From: Amborella trichopoda | Lineage: Eukaryota > Streptophyta > Magnoliopsida > Amborellales > Amborellaceae | Reading direction: 5' to 3' | DNA: 64,000 nt | Assembly (NCBI RefSeq): GCF_000471905.2 | Contig: NW_006499827.1 | Coordinates: 1,929,874-1,993,873 of the forward strand | Part shown: positions 11,700 to 21,383 of the stretch, piece by piece | How positions within the stretch are numbered: position 1 is the first letter of the stretch | How the letters are laid out: each line of letters begins with the position of its first letter | Position numbers and translations under genes: made by a program | The notes under the pieces: generated by a model | What the model saw: the letters and a program-made list of their open reading frames with translations, nothing else | What the model was told of the DNA's origin: nothing | The model's database searches: none

Positions 11700-12453
11700 C
11701 GTTCAAGTAGATTCACCTAATCCCACAAAATAATTCCGGGGATGATTAAATTGGACTTTTCAACATTAGTCTGGAAAGGAATAGTTTGACCCTTAGAATC
11801 AATCCTCCTCACATTTGGACAGATAGTAGTCATAGCCTTATAGCAGACCCTATAGGTAACAGCTATATTTTGTAATCCAGCATCCATATCAAAACCATTG
11901 GTTTAAAGGTTGAGAGTAAGGACTTTCAAAATATGGGGGTCAGTTAAGGAAACAGAGAATCCTGGGAAGCAGTTAAAATAAAATGGTCCTTCACAGAGAC
12001 TAGATTCAACAACTCTTAATAAAGAGTCCATAAATTGTCTATGTATCTTATCTCTTAAACATAAGAGGATAACAGTTTGAAGTCCAGCTCTAGTTAAGGG
12101 TCTAATACCAACTTGAACAAGACCAATGTGTAAATAATTATATTTTCTTTTTTAAATTCTTCAATACGGTCTTTGTTTAACAGATGGTAGTCTCAACATT
12201 TAAGACATACTTGGTTTCTTCTTCAGTTTTAATTGCATGATCACTTCTGAATTCAAAAGTTCCCTTACTATATATTTCAGAAGTAGAGACCTTAGGAATA
12301 TTCCAATTGTTGAAGTCCTTTTCTATGTTGGCAATAACAATTTCTTTAGAATTCCTAACTAATAACTATTTCTTTAGAATTCCTAACTAACCTACTAGAT
12401 GAACTGGCCCCAGCATCAGATCTCTGAGAACCGAGTCTGAAAAGTCCTGCCAT
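11700..12453 (-). pseudogene. Pararetrovirus movement protein remnant (ORF1 start)
   Basis: Reading minus from an ATG at 12453-12451, about 190 bases after the primer-binding site, the frame encodes the start of a caulimovirid ORF1. The 30K-type movement protein core lies across about 12110-11750. Movement proteins of this family line plasmodesmata for cell-to-cell spread. The copy is dead. A 23-25 base tandem duplication near 12336-12390 shifts the frame, further stops occur near 12180 and 11915, and sequence stops matching near 11700, before the capsid region that should follow. Family-level assignment rests on translated similarity by eye. Confidence 0.75.
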
Positions 12454-13287
12454 CGAGTCAATAATGTAATTACGCATGCGAGTCAATCGAGTCAATGAAT
12501 TAATAGCATGTCTACGGCATTGTTCACGTCTTTGGCGACTTATGGTGGCTTATTACTATTACGACCGTGATGAACAATATTTTATCAGGACTTGGACAGA
12601 GTTCTGATACAAAAATTGTTTATCTAAGATAGGAAACAGATTGGCTCTAATACCATTTTTGAGCATGTCAAGCGGAATGGGATTAACAAATATAACAAGC
12701 AAAATAACAAAATGGTGCTAACAAAACATAACAAATAAAATAACAGATTAAGATAAACACATCAACTTATAAATAAAAAGTATTGGAATACATACATAAA
12801 ATCAGATACACCAGCATACTCTAAAACTTTTACAATCTTTTTAGAGAAAGAGAGAGAGATAATAGAGAGTAGAAAAGAAGATTAAGCAAACTTCAAACTT
12901 ACACACACTCCGAGAGATGCCTTCTTCAGGAGAAGTCATCTATTTATCATCTCGGACTTCAAATTTTATTCATCCCAGTTTTCTTAAATGCGGATGTCGG
13001 TCCATTGATTTCCTACCACGCGGAAAGACGATGGTAGTGGATGTCGGTAATGTCGGTGGTACTTGCTATGTGGAAAGGTAGGAATAATGACAGATGGTGT
13101 TGGTGGCAGCATCTTAGTGGGGCCCTCTGTCCTTTGGTGTAACAAAAAGGTATCGGCAGCATCTTAGTAGGGACACCTGTCAGTATAGTAGGGACACCTA
13201 TTTTTTGTTTTGTCTTAAAGGTGTCGGTAGGATTATTGGGCCTCGTGTCCTTGATAGAGTGGAGTTGGGCCAGCCCAATAGTCTACT
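12454..13287 (-). other. Pararetrovirus intergenic/promoter region
   Basis: This non-coding stretch lies between the end of ORF2 (13288) and the ORF1 ATG (12453) on the minus strand, the place where caulimovirids keep the genomic-RNA promoter, leader and polyadenylation site. A TATA-like ATGATAAATA lies at 12950-12941, followed about 30-40 bases later by a TCTCC/CTCTCGG-rich stretch typical of a start region. The primer site is about 300 bases downstream. Words such as AGTAGGGACACCT repeat near 13165-13200. Confidence 0.55.
12640..12655 (-). promoter_or_regulatory. Primer-binding site for initiator tRNA-Met (pararetrovirus)
   Basis: The minus strand reads TGGTATTAGAGCCAAT, one base away from the TGGTATCAGAGC complement of the plant initiator tRNA-Met 3' end. 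This site primes minus-strand DNA synthesis in Caulimoviridae and conventionally marks genome position 1. Its place between ORF2 and the movement protein shows that the integrated copy is circularly permuted. Confidence 0.8.
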
Positions 13288-14312
13288 TTATGTTTGATGG
13301 ATCGGGGGTAGCATCCCCGAACTGTCATCACCGTTTAGGTTTCCTTCTTCTTCACTAACTGACATTGAGTCCTCTTCGAACATTGATAATAGTTTTTCTT
13401 TGAGTTATTCTTTAGACAAATTTGGATTTTCAGTCTATAAAAGCCTTAAATATGAGGCTGTACCTGTTGGCTGGTTAAGCCCAGGTATATTGACTTTAAT
13501 TTTGATGATTTTAATGGTTTCAAGAACTGAGTCTTTAATATCAAAACTGTACCACCATTTTATTTGTATTATTCGTTCAAGATGGGGGATATAATCCCAA
13601 TTTTCATCATCTTCAGTAACAATATAAGACCATCTGAGGATCCAAGAGATCTTATATAAGATAGTAAATAGAACTAGAATCTCCATTTTAGACCAGTTTC
13701 TGTTAGCTGCTTCAAATTTTGGCAGCGAGCATCGTAATTGTTTGGGATAAATATCTGTGTCAGGTCCTCAGTATAACATCCATTTTTTAAACCATGTGGG
13801 TAATTAATTTATGGCTTCATTAAGCCTAAAAAAGATAAACCAACTGTGAGTATTTTGCTTGTTTTGGACTATCAATACCTTTTCCAAGACTTCGATATAG
13901 TCATAATAATTATAGCTCTTGATTTTAGAGCAAGTATTTATAAAAAACCTTGGCTTAAGAGGATCAAATCCCCAATCTTTATAAGCCAATATTCTTTTTA
14001 TTTGGATTTTTTAGTAGGCCACAATATCATGCCCTCTATATTTCTGGAGTACTTATATTGATCCTGTTTCTTTAAGGATCGTTTCATATAACATTTGAGA
14101 CTTAAATTCGTCTCTAGGATGCATATGATTTATTAGGTAGGTTTTTGCAATCTCATCTGGATTAAGATGTATATGAATATTATCTATTGGTAAGATGGGA
14201 AGATAAGATTTTTCCCTGTATTCAGATGACTAAATTAAGTCTTCACTTGTATTTAGACTTTTTTTTTTTGTAAGCAGCTTGTCTTGAGGTTTCACCGTTG
14301 GATTTTATTTGG
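13288..14312 (-). pseudogene. Pararetrovirus ORF2 remnant, unknown function
   Basis: Downstream of RNase H the minus strand holds a second coding region running to a TAA at 13288-13290. It is rich in aromatic residues and contains a stretch encoding N-Y-Y-D-Y followed by an H-S-W-F motif (about 13940-13850). The C-terminal part is acidic (around 13380-13310). I know this organisation from endogenous caulimovirid sequences in flowering plants but not a proven function. Frameshifts and stops (for example TAG near 13434) break it. The open piece 13435-13686 is one fragment. Confidence 0.65.
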
Positions 14313-15760
14313 GTTTTTCCCCTAGATTCCTTGCAAAAACTCTCGTGTTAAGAAATCTGGTAAATAATTTGTATTACCTGAGATATATTCAATGTTGAAG
14401 TCAAATGTTGCTAGGATAGCTTGCCATCTAGCAAATATTTGTTTTGAGACAAGTATTTTCACATATTTTTCTATTACATCTTTTGCTGCGTTACAGTCTG
14501 TCCTAATGAGAAATTTTTGATTAAAAATATCATCTTCGAACTTTAAGACACATCAAACAATAGATAGAATTTCCTTTTTTATTTTGGAATAATTCTTTTG
14601 GGCATTATTCCATTTTTTAGACATAAATCTAACTAATTGTTCTTTTGTTGAATTTGACATTCTTTGTTTAGAATTCTTCCAAATCCTATTTCAGAAGCAT
14701 CAGTCTCTATTATTTTGAAAGCTTCAGGATGAGGGATTGCTAAGCATGCTAATTATTTAGCTTTTATCTTAATTTTTTGAACTACTTGGGTATGTTCTTC
14801 TCCCCATTATGGTAAATTCTTTTTGAGCCAATCATAAAGAATTGCACAATCTTCGGCTAGGTTTTCATAAAAATCAGCACTATAATTAATACTTCTAAGG
14901 AACCTTTGAAGTTGTGTTTTATCTTTAATTTCATTAAGAAAATGTTGAGCAAAACTTATTGCCCTGTCCATGGGAATAATTGATTGGTAATGGATATTAT
15001 GTCCTAAAAATCAAATTTTGGTTTGAAATAATTTGATCTTTTTTTTGGACAGAACCAACCCTGCAATTTTTACTGTCTGCAAAAAGATTGTCAAATGTTT
15101 CCAGTGCTGATCTATAGAATTAGAGAAAACTAAAACATCGTCAATATAGATAATTATAAATTGAGTATAAGACGTAAAAATATCATTCATAATATGTTGA
15201 AATTCAGAGGGAGCATTTTTAATCCGAATGGCATCACATTCCATTCATAATGACCGAATGTTACAGTGAACATTGTTTTATATCTATCCTTTTCTAAGAT
15301 TTGTATTTGCCAGAAGCCTGATTTCATATCAAATTTAGTGAATATTTGGGCTTCAAAAAGTCTATTAAATAAATCATTTTTGTTAGGAATTTGATATCTC
15401 ATTCATCTTAAGGCTTTGTTCAAAGGCTTATAATTGATGACAAGTTTGGGCACTCCTCTTTCCTTTTCTGAAGCCTTTTCCACATAAAATGCTGGCTAAC
15501 TCCAAGGAGAATATGAGTTTCTGATGAATTTTTTATCAAGGAGGTCTCGTATTTCTTTCTTACAGATTTCCAAGAGTCTAATATTCATTTGAATTGACTG
15601 AGATTTTGTAAGAATAAATTTTTCATTGAAATTAGGTTCATAAGGTAATTCAACAATATGTTTTTTTCTTTTCCAATAAACATTTAGAATATCAGGACAA
15701 ATTTCCTTTTCAAGTTTATTTCTAAACTGCATGATTTTCTCTTGGATAGCGGGGCTATTA
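14313..15760 (-). pseudogene. Pararetrovirus reverse transcriptase-RNase H remnant
   Basis: Three open pieces on the minus strand (15732-15496, 15402-15187, 15244-15011) encode consecutive parts of a retroviral-type reverse transcriptase: the N-terminal fingers, the palm with a F-D-M-K-S-G-F-W motif, and the catalytic Y-I-D-D box at 15148-15137. RNase H sequence follows near 14770-14480 in broken frames. The enzyme would copy pregenomic RNA into DNA. At least four frameshifts or stops separate the pieces, so no enzyme can be made. The divergence is greater than in the inverted copy at 10652-11690 in places, which suggests independent mutation after duplication. Confidence 0.85.
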
Positions 15761-16225
15761 ATCTTTTCATTTATTTGTTTGGTTATGATCTCTTGGTTAA
15801 GCGTATTGAGTAGAGTATTCTTTATTCTTTCTTAAAACCATAACTTGATTTATTTATTTTAGTTTTGGTTTATTGATGAATTCAAACTTGACTTTATGGC
15901 CATGGATCTTAGATTCTATTCTTGAAGAGTCTAAAGATTTTATAGGATAAAAAAGACTCATGAAAGGGGTTTCTAAAATTATATCTTGAGCAATACCTTT
16001 TATCATAATGAATGGCATTAGAAAGCAAGCTCCGTGATTACAAACAACAACTTCAAAATGTTTATAATTGATTAAAAGGCTCTTACCATTGGCAGTATTT
16101 AAGACTTGGGTAGTCTTATCAAAGAATCTTGGCGAGACAAGTCCCTCATTGATACAATTAAGATCAGTACCTGAATCAATAAGAGTTATGGCAGAAAAAC
16201 TGCATTATTTGGACACAACAATTGT
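15761..16225 (-). pseudogene. Pararetrovirus aspartic protease remnant
   Basis: The minus strand encodes the aspartic protease active-site triad D-S-G at 16177-16169, preceded by hydrophobic residues as in retropepsins. A single in-frame TAA lies a short way upstream and separates it from the frame at 16624-16205. The domain continues for about 110 residues before stops near 15840. It would have processed the viral polyprotein. Confidence 0.75.
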
Positions 16226-16624
16226 GACTTTGGTATGCCATTTTTGATTAATAATTTTATTTACCATGTTAATGTAATTTAGTTGGTTAATGTCAATTTT
16301 CTCAATTGTGTTAACAATGTCTTCTTCGTCCTGATTTTGTATATTTTCAAATTCATTTATTAGGTTCTCAGGTGATTGTGGATTTTCTTTACCAAGAGTT
16401 TCAAGTATAGGTACTCTATTATTAAGAGTTTGCAACTCTTCTTTTAAATTTCTTATTTCAAACCTTAGTTCGAAAATAGTGGTTTCACGCTCAGAGAACA
16501 TTTGTTTTTTATTAAATCTATCAATTATTTGTTTGAGGTCATAAGTGGGTTTAAAGACTTGACTTTCAGTCTTTTCGTTGGCAAGGTATTTAACAAGAGC
16601 ATCCCCTTTTTCAAATGGGTTCAA
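16205..16624 (-). pseudogene. Pararetrovirus polyprotein linker, coiled-coil region
   Basis: This is a 139-residue open frame lying between the zinc-knuckle region and the protease. The central part (about residues 40-75) is rich in regularly spaced Leu, Ile, Glu and Lys and is likely coiled coil. The C-terminal third is strongly acidic. By position it is the stretch between capsid and protease in ORF1. It ends one step before the protease at the in-frame stop. No catalytic motif is visible. Confidence 0.6.
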
Positions 16625-16625
16625 T

Positions 16626-17560
16626 TATCTTATCAATTATATCTAGAACCAAATTTTGTTCCTTAGTAAGCATATTGAGACTAAGACCTTGCATATTTAG
16701 CAAGGTTTTATAATAATCACACTTACAGTTGTCTTCTGTCTCACTAGTATCAAAAGTTTAAGTGTTGATGTCCAAAACTTCATCTTTTGAGTCTGTCTCA
16801 TAAATAGATAAATCCTCATCAGAGGAATCTCCTATAATGAGGATTTGCTCTAATTGTCTCCTTAGTCCTTCATCAGAAATTTCATTAATTTTTTGTTTTG
16901 TCCTACATCTATTTGCATAATGCCCATAACAACTACACTTTTTACAAATAGGTATTTTTCTTTTTGGTTTCTTATTCTTAGGTTCAAGATCTTCCTCACC
17001 TGAATTGAATGTTTTCCTTTTTTGTTTTCTATGATATTTTCTGTTTTTCTTATACTCACCTCTTTTAGAGTCATTTTTATATTTTTTGAAGTGAGTTTTT
17101 TCAGGAAAGGGATAATAACCAAATTGTTCACAAAAATTTCCCATTTATCTTTTACCAGTGATCTTTTGTTTTTCAAGCTATCTCTTAAGCTTGAGGTCAG
17201 TACAAAGTTCTGAACCGGTAGTACAACTCTCATTATCAAGTTGGCTTAGAGTATAATTCTCATAGGGGATTTATTTTTCTCCATTAGCATTTTTTAGCTT
17301 GGTCTTAACTTTTTCTCTAAATAGAATTGGGAGTCCATTCAAGAATTGAGACTTCCAATGTATATCTCTGGCATCATTTTTGGTAAGCAATTGCGTATGA
17401 AAAACATCTTTGTACCATATGTAATGAGAAAGGTCAGGACATTTGAGATTCTCCAAAAGTTCTCTGATTCTTTCATTCTAGATAGAGGTATCTCCTATGA
17501 AGTGTAGGGCAATAGTATAGATTAGTGTATTGGCACAATCATCGTCCTGAGAAGGTATTT
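16626..17560 (-). pseudogene. Pararetrovirus capsid/zinc-knuckle remnant
   Basis: Open pieces at 17456-17271 and 17144-16758 on the minus strand encode the capsid core and a highly basic region, followed by a C-x2-C-x4-H-x4-C zinc knuckle (about residues 48-61 of the latter frame) and an acidic tail. This is the nucleic-acid-binding layout of caulimovirid coat proteins. Stops at about 17478, 17270, 17148 and 16757 break it. Viral similarity ends near 17560, where minisatellite repeats resume. Confidence 0.8.
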
Positions 17561-17564
17561 GTTG

Positions 17565-17655
17565 TTCCGATCTTCCAATGTAAATGAGTTTATTCCAATG
17601 TAAATGAGTTTCCTTCGAGAATGAATCTCTTCCCATGTAAATGAGTTTCCTTCGA
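17565..17655. repeat. Minisatellite block, right side of the pararetrovirus
   Basis: Three copies of (C)AATGTAAATGAGTTT or CATGTAAATGAGTTT with CCTTCGAGAATG/CATG linkers. The linker TTCGAGAAT is also the last linker of the left array just before the viral junction at 10573. The two blocks look like halves of one array split by the insertion. Confidence 0.85.
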
Positions 17656-18433
17656 GCATGACTCAAAATTGTGGTTCCCAATTTTTAGTTTTTACCAAGC
17701 GACCTCAAAAACTTCGTTAGACTAACTGTGTATTCTAAATATATTCAGGTAGTCGTTAGTTTTTGTGAGTGTTTTAAAACCGGGTGATTTTCGATCTAGG
17801 TCCCCGATCTAGATGTAGATTCAGTTGAGATTGAACTGGTTTGGGAATGATATAGGTTCCGGCTCGTTTTCCCCTTAAAACCCCTCTTTTAAATTATTAT
17901 TTTTTTCTTTATGCTTATTTAATGTTTTTCGTGGTTCCCACTAAATCCTTACCCATGCCTCTATTTTGATTTAATTTTATTATTATTATTTTTAGATCAC
18001 TTATCAATGTATTTGTATTTATTTTTAGATCATCGATCAATATTTTTTTATTTATTTATAGATCACCGATCAAGACAATTTGAGAACGATATGAATCGCC
18101 AATCCAACCAATCCAATATGAGAATCTATTTTTTTAAAGATTGGTTTTTCTCGAGGGTATCTTAAATCTTTAGCGACACGATAGGCTACAAGCGTGACTC
18201 CAAAGTTTACAACGACTATTATTTCTGAACGATTTGGTTCTCAATTTTCATTAATACGACCTCAAAACCTCGCTAGAACGAGTATGTTCAGGTAGTTCTC
18301 AACTTCTTTATGAGGAAATGTTTGACAAAAGCCCGAACTTGGGATGGATGAATTGCAATTTACAAATGATGCAAAGAGTAAAAGAATATGTAAAGTTAAA
18401 AAACAAAAAAAGAAGAAAGAAATTGTTGTCCAA
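17656..18433. other. Intergenic, no gene; diverged direct repeat
   Basis: No coding region is supported. The segment 17699-17775 recurs diverged near 18252-18310 (CGACCTCAAAA.CTTCGTTAGA then AGGTAGT). Words like AGATCACYRATCAA repeat near 17995, 18028 and 18061. Confidence 0.4.
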
Positions 18434-18754
18434 TTTTTATGTATTTGTATGATGTTATATTATAGGGAAATTTACGTTATTTAGCAGCTTTTATAAAATA
18501 TTTTATGTATTTTACATTTTACGTTCATTTCTCTCTTTCTTCGTATTTTTAATTTTTTTTCTCGAAATGCTTGTTGTGAGTAGTTTGAAACTACTATAAC
18601 AAATTTATATATTTCTATGATGTTATATTATAGGAAATTTTACGCTATTTAGCAGCATTTCAAAAATATTTCATGTATTTTACATTTTATGTTCACTTCT
18701 CTTTTTTTGTATTTGTTATTGAGATACATGCAAGTAGTTTGAAACTACTAATTC
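18434..18754. repeat. Tandem duplication, period about 168 bp
   Basis: GATGTTATATTATAGG at 18451 recurs at 18619, followed in both units by TTTACG.TATTTAGCAGC, ATGTATTTTACATTTTA and GTAGTTTGAAACTACTA. Two diverged units; no gene. Confidence 0.8.
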
Positions 18755-18979
18755 TGAGCCATTTTGATCTATGCTTCCATCATTTTAAGAAATCAAGGTG
18801 GTCTGAAACCAAGGTGTTAGGACACACCTCAACCAAAGTACTCGCCCTTTAGCTGGGGCGAGTTACTCTGGAGTCTGAGTAACTTGCCCTAGTTCAATCC
18901 AAGTAAAATAAAAAAGGACATATTATATGACATAACAATACTTATAAGTGATCTAAGAAGGGGGATGACCTTAAACTAT

Positions 18980-19325
18980 AATGCCTAAAACTATAAGTTC
19001 TGGACTACTTTGGTTTCTTACAATGAGTAGTCCAAAACTAATAATTTTGAACCGCTTTGGTTCCTTACTATGAATGGTTCCAAACTAATATAGTTCGGAT
19101 TGCTCTGATTCCCTACAATTAGTGATCCGAACTATTGATTCTAAATCGCTTTGAATCCTTTGGTTCGAAACTAATAGTTCCGAATTGTTATGATTTCTTA
19201 AATGAGCGATCCAAACTATTAGCTTTGACCACTTTGATTAATGAATGGTTCAGAGCTAAAAGTTATTTGCCACATTGATTCCTTACGATGACAAGTTCAT
19301 AACTAATGATTTCAAACTAAATGTT
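18980..19325. repeat. Degenerate minisatellite, unit about 58 bp
   Basis: Roughly six units follow the pattern 'GAACYRCTTTGGTTCCTTACAATGA.TGGTTC.AAACTAATA'. Each contains an inverted pair (GGACTACTTTGG / AGTAGTCC), so units could form small hairpins. They are diverged by substitutions and indels. Confidence 0.7.
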
Positions 19326-20121
19326 TTTTTAGAAGAAATCGTAATATATGAAAAGGGGGCATGAGCATAAGTTACGTAAACTATTAGTTACGAAAAAAGT
19401 GAATCTTCCTTCAGACTCTTTTCATATTTGTTTGTTATGGCACATCTTGATAACTGTTGTATTACATTGTGTCCATTATCATCATCATCAGAGTATTTTC
19501 CCAACTATCTATATTACATTGTATCCAATCTATCTAATAGACTATCTAACCCTCCCTCTCTTTTCCCCCAACATGAATGTTTGTTGCACCTAATGGAGTC
19601 TCTCTCTCTCTCTCTTCAACATGAATATTTGTTCTATATGTACATAATAAGTTGCTTCCCAATGTGTATAATGTATCTAGTATTTACTGGAGTATATGAA
19701 ATGTCCACTCAATCCCTCTCTAATTGAGTTTTCTTCAACATCTTTCATTTAGCAAAAGTATGATAAAAAAGCAACATGCTAGTGAAAAAACAATGTCGAA
19801 CTTCAATTAATGTAAGAATTTAAGACCTATTATAGATTTGTCATCAAATGTATAATCAAATCACAGTACAAGATCTTAATGGTGTGATACCTTAAATTTT
19901 TTCTTGCAATAGGGTGCTTACTCATTTACTATCTCATAGAAAGCAATCACATATCTATTGTTATTGTGGCTTAGAATTGTAAATAAAAGAGCGAATATTA
20001 AATGAAATGCTCGAACTACCCCAAAAATAAGTACCGAGAAATCGACAATCACTATTTACTAATGATGTGGCTACTTTTAGAAGTCATTTCCCTGTGTGAT
20101 TACCTCATGTGTCTAATTCAT
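19326..20121. other. Intergenic, no gene seen
   Basis: AT-rich sequence with a short CT repeat near 19592-19612. Overlapping short plus-strand frames at 19348-19727 have no recognisable domain. Confidence 0.4.
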
Positions 20122-20455
20122 ACAAGGCACCCACCTTAAACAATCATAGTAAGGCACACCTCAAGACGTAGCTGGAAGATGCAACTCAAGAGCTGAAAAC
20201 ACTTTGAAGGACTTCAAAATCTATTTCTACTCCTAATCCTGAAATTCAGCTCAATAAATAGTGCAGATTAAGTGGGTCTTAAATATTTCTAAATCTTAAA
20301 AATAGGCTGTTTAGATAATGTGTTGTAAGATTTATTATTTGAAGACTAAAACTTTTTTCTTTTTCATTTTCATAGCGTCAAGATGAGCAGTTGGAGGGTT
20401 TTCCACCATCAAAACAATCTTTATGGATGAATTGTTGATCATTAAAATCCTAACA
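20122..20455. repeat. MITE-like element (family A), right end unclear
   Basis: The left end TTCATACAAGGCACCCACCTTAAACAATC resembles the left end of the next copy at 20475 (TAAGGTTGCAACTTTAAACAATC). The body shares the words AAGATGAGCAGTTGGAGGG and ACCATCAAAACAAT with 5434-5794. The right end is not resolved because the next copy begins about 20 bases on. Confidence 0.45.
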
Positions 20456-20474
20456 ACTTTATCCAATGGGTGTG

Positions 20475-20840
20475 GTTTGCATAAGGTTGCAACTTTAAAC
20501 AATCAAATTAAGTCGCTCCTCCAAATTTTATCATAAATATAAATTTGGTGTCAAAATTTTTTAGAATGACTTGAAAATCTATTTTTATCTCTACTTACAA
20601 AATTTTAAACTCTAAAAATAGTTCAAATCAAATAGACCTATAAATACATGAATATCTTTAAAATGAACGGTTATTGGAAGATACACTATTTTTGGGACTC
20701 AAAATATTATCTTTCTTTTCATATTCATACATCTCAATGTTGAAATGATCACTCAATATTGAAATGATGAGTAATATTTTATGATAGATTTTTGAGGTGC
20801 ATCTTTATTCTACATTTTAAAATTGCAGCCTTGTATAAAC
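20475..20840. repeat. MITE-like element (family A), best-preserved copy
   Basis: Terminal inverted repeats are clear. The left end reads GTTTGCATAAGGTTGCAAC; the right end, reverse-complemented from 20840, reads GTTTATACAAGGCTGCAAT, with TTTAAA following on both sides. Length is 366 bp and it is non-coding. The right end lies only about 350 bases from the NUP160 start codon, so it sits in or next to that promoter. Confidence 0.7.
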
Positions 20841-21192
20841 TTTTTCCTCCTCCAAGTGCCTAGTGCAAGCTTGACGCCTTATATTCCTCTTTACTAAAAG
20901 AGGACTATACTGTATAAACTGGCATCCGACCAAACCCTGAAAATCAAAATCTCTCCCCGCGCGGAATAAAGGTTCATTACTGCGCCACCGCAAAACCCTG
21001 TATAAACCCGAAGCCAAACCCTCATGGTTATTATTCTCTTCTTCTCTATCTGGAACCCTAGCTCAAAATTACAATACCCACTCACTGCAAGTTATGTGCC
21101 CATTAATGGAGATTGCATTTTTTGTAAACCCTAGGTGAAGACCCAGTTGCCATTTTCCTTGGTAATTCTCTGAGGATCTTTGCTGCCATTTT
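20841..21192 (+). promoter_or_regulatory. NUP160 promoter-proximal region and 5' UTR
   Basis: The stretch between the MITE-like element and the NUP160 ATG is more GC-rich than its surroundings and contains AACCCTAG near 21054 and a telo-box AAACCCTA at 21126-21133, common near plant housekeeping promoters. A short upstream frame, ATG 21094 to TGA 21136-21138 (14 codons), precedes the main start if transcription begins upstream of it. The exact start site cannot be read from the sequence. Confidence 0.5.
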
Positions 21193-21383
21193 ATGGCGGC
21201 TCCAGCTGTTTCCGCTCGGCCATTTGCTGGCATGGAGGTGCCTCTTCTCGGAAGCGATTCAATTCAATGGAGTCAAGTTACAGTGCCTTCTTCTCTCTCG
21301 CCATCACCTCAAACTGTGGCCCCGATTACTGAGAATATTGCAGGCTGCCATGTTATTGGTGATTCCTCTCGCTATATTATCTG
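21193..21383 (+). CDS. NUP160: NUP160 exon 1
   Basis: Codes residues 1-63 plus two bases. The ATG at 21193 is chosen because the frame stays open to the donor GTAAAT at 21384 and includes the conserved A-P-I-T-E segment. A second in-frame ATG lies 13 codons on. The reading joins exon 2 by completing a Trp codon. Confidence 0.93.

Larger units (their letters stand above)
10573..17560 (-). mobile_element. Endogenous pararetrovirus (Caulimoviridae, petuvirus/florendovirus-like layout)
   Basis: The whole block derives from a plant pararetrovirus that became integrated in the nuclear genome. On the minus strand the order is capsid, protease, reverse transcriptase, RNase H, ORF2, intergenic region with tRNA-Met site, movement protein. 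This is a circular permutation of a movement-capsid-protease-RT-RNase H polyprotein plus ORF2. No integrase or LTR is visible, which separates it from Ty3/gypsy. Multiple stops and frameshifts make it inactive. Genus-level placement is inference from gene order. Confidence 0.85.
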
